Positions 1 to 8,477 of a stretch of DNA of 11,366 nt are shown here, piece by piece; the first letter of the stretch is position 1; every line of letters begins with the position of its first letter. The DNA comes from Planctomycetota bacterium (GTDB lineage Bacteria; Planctomycetota; Planctomycetia; Pirellulales; Thermoguttaceae): assembly GCA_013202535.1 (NCBI GenBank), contig JABMRP010000325.1, positions 1-11,366 on the forward strand, given 5' to 3'. A program made the position numbers and the translations under genes. Below the pieces are notes generated by a model. That model had not been told where the DNA came from, searched no databases, and saw only the letters and a program-made list of their open reading frames with translations.

Positions 1-270
1 CTCGGCCGGCCGGTCGCAGAAGCCGGCGACAAACAGGTCGAGATCTCCGTCACCATCCACATCGCCACACGCCGCCGCGTGGGCCATCATGCCGCGAAGC
101 TCGGCGTGTAGACCGGCCGTCTCGGCGACATCCTCAAACCGCATCTCCTCGGCAGATCCCACAGACGCGACAACCGCAACCAGTACGAAGACGCTCGGCG
201 GCACTCGGAGTTTTCCAAGCTTCATCATTCGACGCATAACGCTGGACGTTTGATATGGTCCGGACTTCAT
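1..270 (-). CDS. Secreted FG-GAP/VCBS repeat protein, CRTAC1-like (N-terminal part, cut by window edge)
   Basis: Ninety N-terminal residues are visible; the rest lies beyond base 1. After a basic leader comes a hydrophobic stretch (VFVLVAVVASVGSA, about residues 28-41), a probable Sec signal peptide. The mature part opens with FEDVAETAGL and continues to GDVDGDGDLDLFVAGF, the acidic Ca-binding-type loop of an FG-GAP/VCBS repeat. That order (F-x-D-V-A-x-x-A-G-L, then a D-x-D-G-D-x-D-L loop) is characteristic of the CRTAC1/ASPIC-UnbV group of exported integrin-alpha-like propellers, usually several hundred residues long. The ATG at 270 overlaps the TGA of the upstream propeller gene (ATGA, 267-270) and has GGAG within the end of that gene as ribosome binding site, so translational coupling is likely. 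Internal ATGs (such as codon 11) could also serve as start. The role is probably extracellular binding; the exact function is unknown. Confidence 0.82.
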   Translation of the reverse strand, partial: MKSGPYQTSSVMRRMMKLGKLRVPPSVFVLVAVVASVGSAEEMRFEDVAETAGLHAELRGMMAHAAACGDVDGDGDLDLFVAGFCDRPAE

Positions 271-1589
271 GGCTTTCTCTCCTCGGCGGGAATATGCACC
301 ACCACCAGCGCACAGGCGTCCCAAGACGGCCGGCGCTCCCATGTCTCGTCGCATGAGCCGTGCCACGTAATATACAGTTTGTCACCGTTGGGCGAGACCG
401 CCGTGCTGAAGGTACCGATGGGCGTGTAGCCGCAGTGCTTCTTCAGGAACGGGTACAGGTAGGCAATGACCTTTTTCTTGCGCGTGCGGACATCGAACTG
501 CACCACGGCCACACCGTCCTCGTACGCCCCGCCATGCGCGCCGGGCACATAGTACAAATATCGGCCGGTCGGGTCGGCGTCGAGCGTGGTGATGTACGTC
601 TGGGAACCCACGGCGGCGGGGCCAAGTTTCTGGACCTTCTCCGTCCGTACGTCGAAGCGGTACAGCATCGCCTCATCCTTGCCCGAGACGGCGTAGATCG
701 ACTCTTGCGGCGTCTCCCGTGTGGCCGCCCGAAGGCCCATCTCGACGTCCAACTCCACGGGTCCGCCCCCCGCGGCCGGATCGTAGCGATACAGCTTGCC
801 CGCCAGATCCGGCGTGAAGTATACTCTCCCCGTGGACCTCGCGAACATGAAGTATCGTGCCGGCCCGCCGTAACCGCGATAGAGCAGTTTTCTCGCCTCG
901 ACGTCGTAGGCGAAGAACGTGTGCCGCTTATCCTGCACGTCCCCTGCCTGCGTGCTGCCGTAAAAAATCAGCCGCTTGTCGTCCAGCACGCTGCACGGGA
1001 CGCACTGCTTGCCGACGGGCCCTTGGGCGACGATCTCCGTCTTGCCGCTGGCCGGGTGTGTCCGCAGGATCCAGTCGCCTCGGTAGTGGTACTGGTCCGT
1101 CGTGACGCGAGTCGAGCCGCGATGCGTGGCGTAGTACAGCCAGCCGTCGCTGCCGGTGTCGATGCGGCTGTGGACTTTGCCCGGCGCGTAGTGGCCGTCG
1201 GGCATGTCGAGCACCTTGCGGATGTCGGCCAGCAGGCGGAGCTTCTTCGCCAGCGCGTCGTACTCGTAAACGAACGCGTTGCCCGCCGGCGCCAGATGAT
1301 CGCCGATGGCCGAGTAGTACTTCTCGCCCACCGCGCAGCCGTCGCCCCAATTGCTCCAGGGATTGCCGGGATACGTCTGGCACGGGTAGTAGAGAAAGTC
1401 CACCGTCGGCGCTTCCCGCGCCACGGCCACGGATTTCATCGACTCCGGCGGCGTCAACAGTTCCCGGCTCGTCGCGGTGAAGACGGTCTTGCCGCCAGGC
1501 AGCCTGGGCGGGTAGGTCATCTCGGCCGCATCCGCGTGCGTGGAGATGCAGCACACCAGAGCCCATAGTAGCGCGAGTCCGATCCTCAT
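267..1589 (-). CDS. Secreted beta-propeller protein of unknown function
   Basis: The 440-residue product starts at the ATG at 1589, chosen because GGAAGGAG lies 8 nt upstream and the first residues form a clean signal peptide (MRIGLALLWALVCC..., cleavage likely after ADA, residue 21). The open frame extends upstream to 1856, but that part is low-complexity shadow sequence. The mature protein has repeated beta-strand blocks ending in Y-D or F-D turns (FVYEYDALAKKLRLL, FFAYDVEARKLLY, LYRYDPAAGG, LYRFDVRTEKVQKL, VVQFDVRTRKKKV) and a closing SPNGDKLYITWHG blade, so it is a propeller of about seven blades. A conserved-looking patch, GKVHSRIDTGSDGWLYYATHRG, is typical of planctomycete exported propellers of this kind (from memory; no enzyme activity is established). 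Oligogalacturonate lyase (PL22) has a similar fold, but I cannot identify its catalytic residues. It probably forms a unit with the overlapping FG-GAP gene downstream. Confidence 0.8.
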   Translation of the reverse strand: MRIGLALLWALVCCISTHADAAEMTYPPRLPGGKTVFTATSRELLTPPESMKSVAVAREAPTVDFLYYPCQTYPGNPWSNWGDGCAVGEKYYSAIGDHLAPAGNAFVYEYDALAKKLRLLADIRKVLDMPDGHYAPGKVHSRIDTGSDGWLYYATHRGSTRVTTDQYHYRGDWILRTHPASGKTEIVAQGPVGKQCVPCSVLDDKRLIFYGSTQAGDVQDKRHTFFAYDVEARKLLYRGYGGPARYFMFARSTGRVYFTPDLAGKLYRYDPAAGGGPVELDVEMGLRAATRETPQESIYAVSGKDEAMLYRFDVRTEKVQKLGPAAVGSQTYITTLDADPTGRYLYYVPGAHGGAYEDGVAVVQFDVRTRKKKVIAYLYPFLKKHCGYTPIGTFSTAVSPNGDKLYITWHGSCDETWERRPSWDACALVVVHIPAEERKP

Positions 1590-1644
1590 TGCCGTTGCTC
1601 CTTCCGACGGGAATGTTCCTGCTTTGGAAAAACTCCGTCCGGTA

Positions 1645-1673
1645 ATTGTACCAGCCGACCGGGCACACGTCGA
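1645..1673 (-). promoter_or_regulatory. Candidate extended -10 promoter for the beta-propeller gene
   Basis: In the 134-nt gap before the propeller gene, the minus strand carries TACAAT (1650-1645) preceded by TG and one base (extended -10), with TCGACG (1673-1668; 4 of 6 matches to TTGACA) 17 nt upstream. Transcription would start near 1638, about 50 nt before the ATG. The match is by eye to sigma-70-type consensus; promoters of this phylum are poorly characterised. Confidence 0.45.
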
Positions 1674-1723
1674 ATTGGATGGCGTCAAGATGCTGAACGA
1701 AATGTGGCCGTGAGTCGCTCGCA

Positions 1724-4249
1724 CTACGGACGATGTAACCGTTGAAGGAAGATAGGAGATGCGCGGAGGCCGGGATTGATCACGACTTGCGGCTCGGACA
1801 GTATGGTGTCGGCGCGTTGCCCGACGTCGACGTCCGCTGCGTGGGGCGGCTGCCACGCGATATCGAACTGAAACTCGAAAGCCCCGTGACTATCCGCCAC
1901 AAAATTCGTAAACCACACGTTGTTGAACACCATCGCCTGGATACGGTTGGCCTGCTTAGGCGGAGCAGTCCGGCGGGCCAGGACCTGATGGTCGCCGAAT
2001 GTGACCAGCGGAGCGTCGCGCGAGACCCAAAGCCACTGTCCGGCAGGCGACCGACATCGAACCCAACTGTCGATCGAGAAATAGTCGCGACAGGTGCCCG
2101 GCAGTTGATCCTCGTACGGCACAAACGGAAGACCGCCGTTGCTCGTTTCCGGCAATTCATTGTTCGAAGGCGAGACGCATGTCACGAAGAGAACTTCCGG
2201 CCGTTCCGATTCCGTGCGGTGAAAACGGACCGTCAACCGGGCCCTCGGCTCGCGATTCCAGAGCTCCAGGCGTCGCGTGAGCCATTTGACCCGCGGGTGT
2301 CTCAGAGTTTGCTCATAGACCGTGGTACGCGCATTTTGCTCGACCCGTGCCGACTCCGTGGCCACGGCGGTCACTTCCTCCAATGCCTGACGACGCTGTT
2401 GTTCTCGCTGCGCCGGATCGCCGGTTCCGAAGACGTCGCCGTACACCCACCGCCCGGCAAATCCGCGGATGGCGACAGAAACGAAATCCCCCGTACCGGC
2501 CTCGAACAGCGGTTCCTCCATTCCCGGCCACCAGGCGGACGTGGGCCACCCGTGTTGGTCGAGGGCCACCTTCACCGGTTCTGGCGGCGGCCCCGGCTCA
2601 AGCGTTTTTTCGCTCAACCGCAAACGCCGGCTCGACTCGCCCTCGATCCCCTCCATCCAGAAACGCACCTGCTGGTTGGGACAACGGTCAGGGAAAGTCT
2701 CCGAGGTATTGGTGACCGTCAGCTCCTGCTCACTGGCGGGGCGGGAGAACGGCCGATAGCCGGACTCGTAGGTTAGAGGAATCAACTCTCCGGTCTTCGG
2801 ATCTTCCAGGGAGTGAAAGTTTCCGCGCAGGCACGAGGTGGGCATCGTGATCCATCCGCTCCATGGAAGTTTTGCCGTGTTGACCACGTAGAGACCTTCA
2901 TCCGCCTCATAAACTGCCGTCCGTGCCCGCTGGGCTAACAACAGTTTGGCCAGCGCCAAGGGCCGATAAGCCATTCGCGACTTCTCGTTGTATTGACCCC
3001 ACGTCTCAAGACTGTGTGGCTGGGCCACGCTGTTACTCGAACCCCAGGTGTGTTCGTCGAACAGGCACAAATCGCGATAGATCGTATCGGCCGCCTTGCG
3101 AGTTCGCTCGTCGGTCGGTCCCCAGGCAGGCGACAGCGCGGCAGCCGTCAACCGCTTGGCGCGACGGCTGGCGGCCACTTCGCGTGGCCCGGAGACGCCA
3201 CCGTTCGCCCACCAGTCGGTCCATTCCCCTTCGTACTCCGGAATGTCGTCGCCAATCTCACGCCGCATCCGATCCAAAGCATCGGCCGCCGTCGACATGC
3301 GCAGTATCGGTTTCAAACCTAACCGATTCCAGGCGGCCACAAAGTCGGCCAGCGGTGGGAACGGAGGATCGTTGTCCATGCGCCACTCATTTGTCACCGA
3401 CACGATCAGCGATGGAAAGGCGTATCCCTTCGCTTCGAGATCGCGAAGTTGGCCCAGCAGATGAGCATGGGCGGCACGCACGGAGGCCTCGTCGGCACGG
3501 AAGAAATCGCCCGGCCGCGCCGGACGATATCTCGTATCGGTCGATTCGGGAACCGGACCCCGCCGCCAACTCTGGGGATGAAAATAGTAGAACCCCCGCG
3601 CGTAGTGGTCGCCCAGCCAGACAAACATGCGGCGCCCGTCCGGCATCTTCCACCAGAATGCCGACGGCCCGCCAAATGGCGGGCCACCGTTGGTCGAGTT
3701 GATACCCATAAACAGGTACTCCACACCCCCGTTCAACAATGCGACCGCACCCGCTCGCGGAAACCCGTTGACGTCGTTTTGGATCGCCACACGAGGATGA
3801 ACTCGCTCGGACAACTCGTCAGGCAGCCAGTGCAGCACCGTATGCCACTCGGCCGGATCGAGCGTTGGCGTCTGGTTTGTGGCCATCGCCGCGATCTCCA
3901 ACCGGCCGGAGTCGATCGCTCTGAGCAGTTCTTCTCGCCGGGCCGCGTCGGCAGCTTTCCACCAATCGTCAACCGCCAGTGTCGTTTCGGCCGTCCAATA
4001 GAATTGCGCGTCCGCCGGTGCTTCGCGCGTGGCCAGCACGGCGTCGATGGCGATGTCGAGATACCGCACTTGCTGCCGTCGGCAAACGATTGGATGATCG
4101 GTAAACCCAATGTCGGTATGCGTCATGTGGACGATGTCGATCTGACGAATCGCCTTCAGCGGCGACGGATCGTCCGCCGTGGCACACGGTGCCCAGGCGA
4201 CCAGCGTGCAACTGAACATGCAGATGAAAAGCGTGTATCTCTGAATCAT
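1724..4249 (-). CDS. GH38/DUF5054-like exported glycoside hydrolase (alpha-mannosidase superfamily)
   Basis: The 841-residue product has a signal peptide (residues 1-25, YTLFICMFSCTLVAWA, ending near ATA-DD). The N-terminal domain matches the GH38 catalytic (beta/alpha)7 barrel: H-T-D at 44-46 (VHMTHTDIGFT) supplies the first zinc ligands, D159 in AIQNDVNGFP sits where the catalytic nucleophile lies (Q-x-D-P-F-G in classical members), and H400 in FDEHTWGSS fits the last zinc-ligand histidine. All four expected metal or catalytic residues are therefore present. The rest (about 440-841) is beta-sandwich-like with many W/Y, as in C-terminal GH38 domains. GH38 enzymes retain configuration and cleave alpha-mannosidic bonds; this divergent form resembles DUF5054 proteins, so the substrate is uncertain. 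AGGAGG lies 8 nt before the ATG. It follows the NBR1-domain gene by only 32 nt, suggesting one transcript. Confidence 0.8.
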   Translation of the reverse strand: MIQRYTLFICMFSCTLVAWAPCATADDPSPLKAIRQIDIVHMTHTDIGFTDHPIVCRRQQVRYLDIAIDAVLATREAPADAQFYWTAETTLAVDDWWKAADAARREELLRAIDSGRLEIAAMATNQTPTLDPAEWHTVLHWLPDELSERVHPRVAIQNDVNGFPRAGAVALLNGGVEYLFMGINSTNGGPPFGGPSAFWWKMPDGRRMFVWLGDHYARGFYYFHPQSWRRGPVPESTDTRYRPARPGDFFRADEASVRAAHAHLLGQLRDLEAKGYAFPSLIVSVTNEWRMDNDPPFPPLADFVAAWNRLGLKPILRMSTAADALDRMRREIGDDIPEYEGEWTDWWANGGVSGPREVAASRRAKRLTAAALSPAWGPTDERTRKAADTIYRDLCLFDEHTWGSSNSVAQPHSLETWGQYNEKSRMAYRPLALAKLLLAQRARTAVYEADEGLYVVNTAKLPWSGWITMPTSCLRGNFHSLEDPKTGELIPLTYESGYRPFSRPASEQELTVTNTSETFPDRCPNQQVRFWMEGIEGESSRRLRLSEKTLEPGPPPEPVKVALDQHGWPTSAWWPGMEEPLFEAGTGDFVSVAIRGFAGRWVYGDVFGTGDPAQREQQRRQALEEVTAVATESARVEQNARTTVYEQTLRHPRVKWLTRRLELWNREPRARLTVRFHRTESERPEVLFVTCVSPSNNELPETSNGGLPFVPYEDQLPGTCRDYFSIDSWVRCRSPAGQWLWVSRDAPLVTFGDHQVLARRTAPPKQANRIQAMVFNNVWFTNFVADSHGAFEFQFDIAWQPPHAADVDVGQRADTILSEPQVVINPGLRASPIFLQRLHRP

Positions 4250-4281
4250 GCCGGTTTCCTCCTCTCCCGCGTCACTCGTTC

Positions 4282-5946
4282 TTATCGTGCCTTATACACG
4301 TGGACGACGGGGTAGCTTTCTTTGCCCTCGGGATAGGCCCAGGTCACGCACAGGAACAGCCGGCGGGTCCGGGCGTCGAAACAGGCGCCGGTCACCGTGC
4401 GGCCGAGCGGGTAGTTGACCCGCGCTGTCGAGCTGGGAGTGGTCTGCCAAGGCTGTTTCTGGCCGCGGGCGGCTTCGCCGAGCTGCTTCGGGTCGTAGAA
4501 GTACCAGTATTGCGAAGTGCCCGCGCTGGTGATGGCCCCGAAGTCGTATCCCAACCGGCCCGTGCCCAGGCGGACGAATGCCACGTAGCCGTGTGCGGCC
4601 GGTGTGTCGATGAACGTTCCGGCCCGGCACCAGTCGTCGTAGGTCCAGGTCCCCTTGTCGGGGCCGTCAGGCTGATCGCTCCAGAAGCCACAGTTGGCGT
4701 TGAAGTAGTTGCCGTCGCGCGGCGAGGGTGAATCGTGAGGATGGTAGAGCAACGCGGTGACGGGCAGGGATGTCTGTTTCGGATCCGGATGGGGAATCGT
4801 GCCCAGTGCCGGGCCGCGGCTGGCGGAGCCGCAGATGCTGTAGTATCCACCGAAGCCGAGCGCTAAACGCTTCCCGTCGGTGTACATGTCGGCGAAAGTC
4901 TCGGGCAGGCCAATCACGCCACCCCAGTACGACTTGTACAGCCCGTCCGGCGCCGAGATGTACCATGGCCCGCCGTGAGTTACTTGGCCATCGTCGGACA
5001 ACGTAGTCGCAGCCAAGACCGGCGGCGCGTTGCCGGTCTTGTAGCCGTGATACGAAGTCCAGAAAAGGGTCCGTGTCTCCTCGAACCACGTGAAGCCTCC
5101 GTTGGGGCCGATGGCCTGCTGGCCGGGCTTCACAACTTTCAGCGGCCCCCAGATCTTCCGGACCTCCGCCGTCTCCAGACCGGCGTGCTCGCCGTCCTCG
5201 ACCTTGACCAGTGCAGGGATCTCAATCTCGAACAGCATCTGGGTCGGATGCGTGTAATTCATCAGTAGCCGATCGCGTCCATCGGCCATCGGTCGCAACG
5301 CCAGGCCGCTTTCCGAGAACGCGCCCCGCGCGTCCCCGACGGTCTTAGGTGCCTTGAAGGATCCAAGGTACTCGAAATCATCGAGAGCCAGGACTCTCTT
5401 GCCGTCGGAAGTTCGCGTGGCCGGCGCGAGGGTCGCACCTGCTTCGGCCGGCCCGGCGACCACTTCGACGATTCTGCCGGGCGTGGTCTCTCCGAGCCAC
5501 GTTGTTCCGTCTTTGCAGACTTGCCACTGGAAGTTGATCTTGCCGGGATTGGCCGGCGCTCTGAGGTTGGACCGAAAGGTATACTCTTCTCCCGGCCTAA
5601 CCGACGTGCCCTGGGCGATGAGGATGTAATTCGTTCCCCAGGATAGGTTGTCTTGCGGGTTGACCGAGCGCAGGCGAATGGGCCATCCTCCCCACGCCTT
5701 GGTGCCCGTGTTCCGCATGGAGATCGTCGCTGCGAAAACCTCCCCAGCCGTGACCTTCTTGGGCACGCTCATACCGACCAGGGCAGCATCGTACTCCGCC
5801 GCATGGATCGGTGATGAAGCTTGCGGAGCCTCCGCTTGCGACTCTTGGGCGCAGGCTTCAGTTACCGAGGTTACCAGCGGACGTACTGGCAGAAAGAGGA
5901 TGTGCAGCGTGATCAACGCAATCAGTGATTGAAACCGTTTCGTCAT
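4282..5946 (-). CDS. Exported protein: NBR1-type Ig-like domain plus propeller-like C-terminal region
   Basis: The 554-residue product begins with a signal peptide (hydrophobic LIALITLHILFLPV, cleavage likely after ACA, about residue 33). Residues about 55-163 match the four-tryptophan Ig-like domain known from NBR1 and from many bacterial exported proteins: an NTGTKAWGGW strand (W85, W88), W103, VRPGEEYTF, then APANPGKINFQWQV (W141) and TTWLGE (W150). A linker of about 20 residues leads to a region from about 185 to 554 that starts LALDDFEYLGSFKAP and contains repeated strands (DRLLMNYTH, LFEIEIP, TLFWTSYHGYK, RLALGFGGY, RRLFLCVTWAY), most simply read as a beta-propeller. No catalytic motif is recognised. 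The ATG at 5946 has only a weak ribosome binding site (AGGG, 10 nt upstream). As first gene after the divergent gap it likely leads the minus-strand transcript. It is probably a binding or scaffold protein outside the cytoplasm. Confidence 0.75.
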   Translation of the reverse strand: MTKRFQSLIALITLHILFLPVRPLVTSVTEACAQESQAEAPQASSPIHAAEYDAALVGMSVPKKVTAGEVFAATISMRNTGTKAWGGWPIRLRSVNPQDNLSWGTNYILIAQGTSVRPGEEYTFRSNLRAPANPGKINFQWQVCKDGTTWLGETTPGRIVEVVAGPAEAGATLAPATRTSDGKRVLALDDFEYLGSFKAPKTVGDARGAFSESGLALRPMADGRDRLLMNYTHPTQMLFEIEIPALVKVEDGEHAGLETAEVRKIWGPLKVVKPGQQAIGPNGGFTWFEETRTLFWTSYHGYKTGNAPPVLAATTLSDDGQVTHGGPWYISAPDGLYKSYWGGVIGLPETFADMYTDGKRLALGFGGYYSICGSASRGPALGTIPHPDPKQTSLPVTALLYHPHDSPSPRDGNYFNANCGFWSDQPDGPDKGTWTYDDWCRAGTFIDTPAAHGYVAFVRLGTGRLGYDFGAITSAGTSQYWYFYDPKQLGEAARGQKQPWQTTPSSTARVNYPLGRTVTGACFDARTRRLFLCVTWAYPEGKESYPVVHVYKAR

Positions 5947-5985
5947 GGTTCTGCCGCCCTGTGTGGGCCGAATGGGTCGTCAATT

Positions 5986-6014
5986 ATTATATCAGGTTTC
6001 TTGCCCCGTTGCAG
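5986..6014 (-). promoter_or_regulatory. Candidate strong extended -10 promoter for the minus-strand gene group
   Basis: In the 158-nt divergent gap the minus strand reads TGATATAAT (5994-5986): a perfect TATAAT hexamer with an extended TGn element. Seventeen nt upstream is CTGCAA (6014-6009), a poor -35 (3 of 6), as is common for extended -10 promoters. Transcription would start near 5979, about 33 nt before the ATG at 5946. I found no equally good promoter in this gap for the plus-strand beta-helix gene. Confidence 0.55.
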
Positions 6015-6104
6015 TGCCCGCGCCGAATTGCCCTCGGGACTCGCGGGACTGGCACTCCTCGCTGAAATCGACGAAGATATGGTGAAACCACCGGAGTAAC
6101 CCAC

Positions 6105-8471
6105 ATGATGACTGCACGCCCTCTTGACATGGTTCGTTCCGCTGGCACATGTTTCGCCTTCCGGGGAATATTCTCGTTACTGGCGTGCCTCGTGCCGCTG
6201 ACTGCGATGGCTTCCGAGGAGGAATTTGTCGGCCCGTTGGCCAGTTGGCTGGACGTGCGGCGGGACTACGGGGCGGTCGGCGATGGGAAGGCCGATGACA
6301 CGGCTGCTTTGCAGCGAGCGCTCGACGAAATCCGCGAGCACAAGCAGGCCTGCGTGCTCTACCTGCCTGCCGGGACGTATCGCATCACGCGGACGTTGAA
6401 GACGGCTCGTCAGGCCCATCAAGACAACATGGTCACGATCGTTGGCGAGGATCCGGCCAAAGTTGTGCTCAAGTGGGATGGGGCCGAGGCCGGCACGATG
6501 TTTCAATGGGATGCGTGGTACGCGAAGCTCTCGCGGCTGACGTTCGACGGTATGGGCCGTGCCGGAACGTGCGTACTCTATGGCCCGCGGTTCTCGACCT
6601 ACAACGAAACCAGCGACTTGGTTTGCCGTGACGCGAAGCACGGCATCGTCTTCGGCTGGCCCGGATCGGCCGGCCAGGCCGAGAACGAGGTTCTGCGTTG
6701 CCAGTTTCTGCGGTGCGACGTCGGTATCCAGACGGTCAACTGGAACTCGATGGACATCTGGGTCTGGTACTGTCGCTTCGAGGACTGCGGCCGCGGTATC
6801 CACAACGTCATGGGCAACTGGCACGCCTGGGAGAACCTCTTTCTGCGGTCCAAGGTCGCGGACGTCAGCATTGCGAACCTGATGGCGTTCTCGGTGGTCA
6901 ACAACACCAGCGTCGGGTCAAAGTGCTTCCTCGATTTCTCCAGCGGCCACACGTGGGGCGCGCCCACCAGCATCACCGGTAACCGCGTACTTGATCCCAC
7001 CGGCGATTGGGCGATGTTGCTGGACAACGCCGGGCCGTATCTGGTCGTTGATAATGTGCTGCGGTTGGGCGACCATTCACGCGGCATACGCATGACGTGG
7101 GCGGATCAAACGTTCGTCGGCAACGTGTACTCGAAGGACGACGCTGTCGCAGAACGTGGCCGCTTTCGTCGCATCGACGAGAAAGTTGTTGCGGCGAAAG
7201 ATATCTCGGATTCACTCCCGACGCTTCCCCCGACTCCGCCGCGCCGCCATCGCAAGGTGTTTGACCTGCCCGCGACCGCCGACGCGCCGACAATCCAGCA
7301 GGCAATCGACCAGGCGGCCGCGCTTGCCGGACAGCGGCCGGTGGTTCATCTGCCGATGGGAGCCTACAAGATCGACCGCACGCTGGTCGTCCCGCGCGGC
7401 TGTGATCTGCAACTGGTGGGCGACGGCGCGAGCGAGATCGCCACGCGGCTCGTATGGGCCGGCCCTGCTGATGGTGTGCTCCTGCGAATCGAGGGTCCGA
7501 GCCAAGTGACCATCCGCGACCTGCAAATCCAGGCCGGATCGGCGGCGGCGGCGATGCTCGTCGAATCCCCCGATCGGAGCGGTGATCGGATCTTCGTGGA
7601 TCAACTGAACACCAGCGGACCAACCGGACAAGCCCACGGTCGGACCGCCGCCCTGCGGGTCACCGGCATCGAGAACACGGCCCTGCAGTTCCGCGCTCTG
7701 CAGGGCAGCGGCAACGGCGGCACTTGGGTCGAAGTGATCGGGCGGGGCAACGACAGCGCAACGGGGTCGACGGTTGCCGTGTTCACTGGAGCGACCGGTA
7801 CGGCCGCCGGCCAATACGACGTAAAGCAAGGTGGCCGATTGGTGGTCCGTGGCGTCTACCATGAACGAAGTTCCGCTTCTCTCAACGGCCTGCATCTGAC
7901 GGATAGCGGCACGCTATCGATCGATGCCACGCGGTTCTCGTATGCGACCAGCGAAACGGCCCCAACCGTTGCCGCCGACAATTTCCGCGGCCTGTTCACG
8001 CTGGCCACCTGCATACTGATGCCCGTGGAGACGCAGGAGACGTGCCGCTTCGAACTACGCGGCGATGGCAGCGGAGCGAGTGTGCTGGCGCTGAACAACC
8101 AGTTTTGGGTGCAGAAGCCCGGCACGACCGCCGACACCGTGTGGCGGAACAATGCGAGGCCCCCAGCGCGGGGTGGTCTGATCGGCTCGAACATCAACAC
8201 CGGCAACAAGGACGCTTCGCCGCGAGGTTTCGAGTTCCTGGAAAACGTCGGCGACCACCCCGACCCGGCGAAATCCAAGTTCGGCTCCGGCCCGCTCGAC
8301 GACCGCGGCGGCGTCGACGACGCGACCATCATCCGCCACCTTGCACCGCTACGGTCCACCCGCCCCTGGGTTCCCGCTGCCATGCCCGCCGGCCGCAACG
8401 ATCTGAGCATTCACCGTGTCATCGCCAGCGGCGGCCGAGGGGCGGTTGTCGAGGTCCGGATGGTGAAGTGA
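6105..8471 (+). CDS. Exported double right-handed beta-helix protein (pectate-lyase-3/GH28-related superfamily)
   Basis: The 788-residue product starts at the ATG at 6105, with GGAG 8 nt upstream; codon 2 and codon 9 are also ATG. The signal peptide (FSLLACLVPLTAMA) is cleaved near residue 37. Residues 54-69 read DYGAVGDGKADDTAAL, the hallmark opening of the pectate-lyase-3/rhamnogalacturonase beta-helix family, followed by LYLPAGTYRITRTL and parallel-beta-helix coils with stacked N and C residues up to about 350. A proline-rich linker (LPPTPPRRH, about 374-384) leads to a second module with the same opening logic: APTIQQAIDQAA, VHLPMGAYKIDRTLVV, LQLVGDGAS. It is thus an internal tandem duplication of the module. 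Such proteins bind or cleave acidic polysaccharides; no definite catalytic residues could be assigned. It is transcribed away from the GH38 group and followed by a zinc-ribbon ORF in the same frame right after the stop. Confidence 0.82.
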   Translation: MMTARPLDMVRSAGTCFAFRGIFSLLACLVPLTAMASEEEFVGPLASWLDVRRDYGAVGDGKADDTAALQRALDEIREHKQACVLYLPAGTYRITRTLKTARQAHQDNMVTIVGEDPAKVVLKWDGAEAGTMFQWDAWYAKLSRLTFDGMGRAGTCVLYGPRFSTYNETSDLVCRDAKHGIVFGWPGSAGQAENEVLRCQFLRCDVGIQTVNWNSMDIWVWYCRFEDCGRGIHNVMGNWHAWENLFLRSKVADVSIANLMAFSVVNNTSVGSKCFLDFSSGHTWGAPTSITGNRVLDPTGDWAMLLDNAGPYLVVDNVLRLGDHSRGIRMTWADQTFVGNVYSKDDAVAERGRFRRIDEKVVAAKDISDSLPTLPPTPPRRHRKVFDLPATADAPTIQQAIDQAAALAGQRPVVHLPMGAYKIDRTLVVPRGCDLQLVGDGASEIATRLVWAGPADGVLLRIEGPSQVTIRDLQIQAGSAAAAMLVESPDRSGDRIFVDQLNTSGPTGQAHGRTAALRVTGIENTALQFRALQGSGNGGTWVEVIGRGNDSATGSTVAVFTGATGTAAGQYDVKQGGRLVVRGVYHERSSASLNGLHLTDSGTLSIDATRFSYATSETAPTVAADNFRGLFTLATCILMPVETQETCRFELRGDGSGASVLALNNQFWVQKPGTTADTVWRNNARPPARGGLIGSNINTGNKDASPRGFEFLENVGDHPDPAKSKFGSGPLDDRGGVDDATIIRHLAPLRSTRPWVPAAMPAGRNDLSIHRVIASGGRGAVVEVRMVK

Positions 8472-8477
8472 TTGTTG

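Noticed and set aside
360..1568. Long plus-strand open frame (402 codons) opposite the beta-propeller gene
   Set aside because: It is R/V/H/A-rich, has no ribosome binding site, and is the antisense shadow of a GC-rich gene with a good signal peptide and blades.
267..1589. Oligogalacturonate lyase (PL22) identity for the beta-propeller
   Set aside because: The fold is compatible but I could not find its metal-binding histidine set, so no enzyme name is given.
1590..1723. Small RNA or riboswitch in the 134-nt gap
   Set aside because: I saw no stable paired structure beyond the promoter-like elements.
1742..2776. Plus-strand open frame opposite the GH38-like gene
   Set aside because: Its composition is shadow-like (R, P, H, D rich), and the minus strand here encodes the C-terminal part of a recognisable GH38-like protein.
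3449..4315. Plus-strand open frame of 288 codons
   Set aside because: It is antisense to the GH38 catalytic residues and contains no domain-like pattern.
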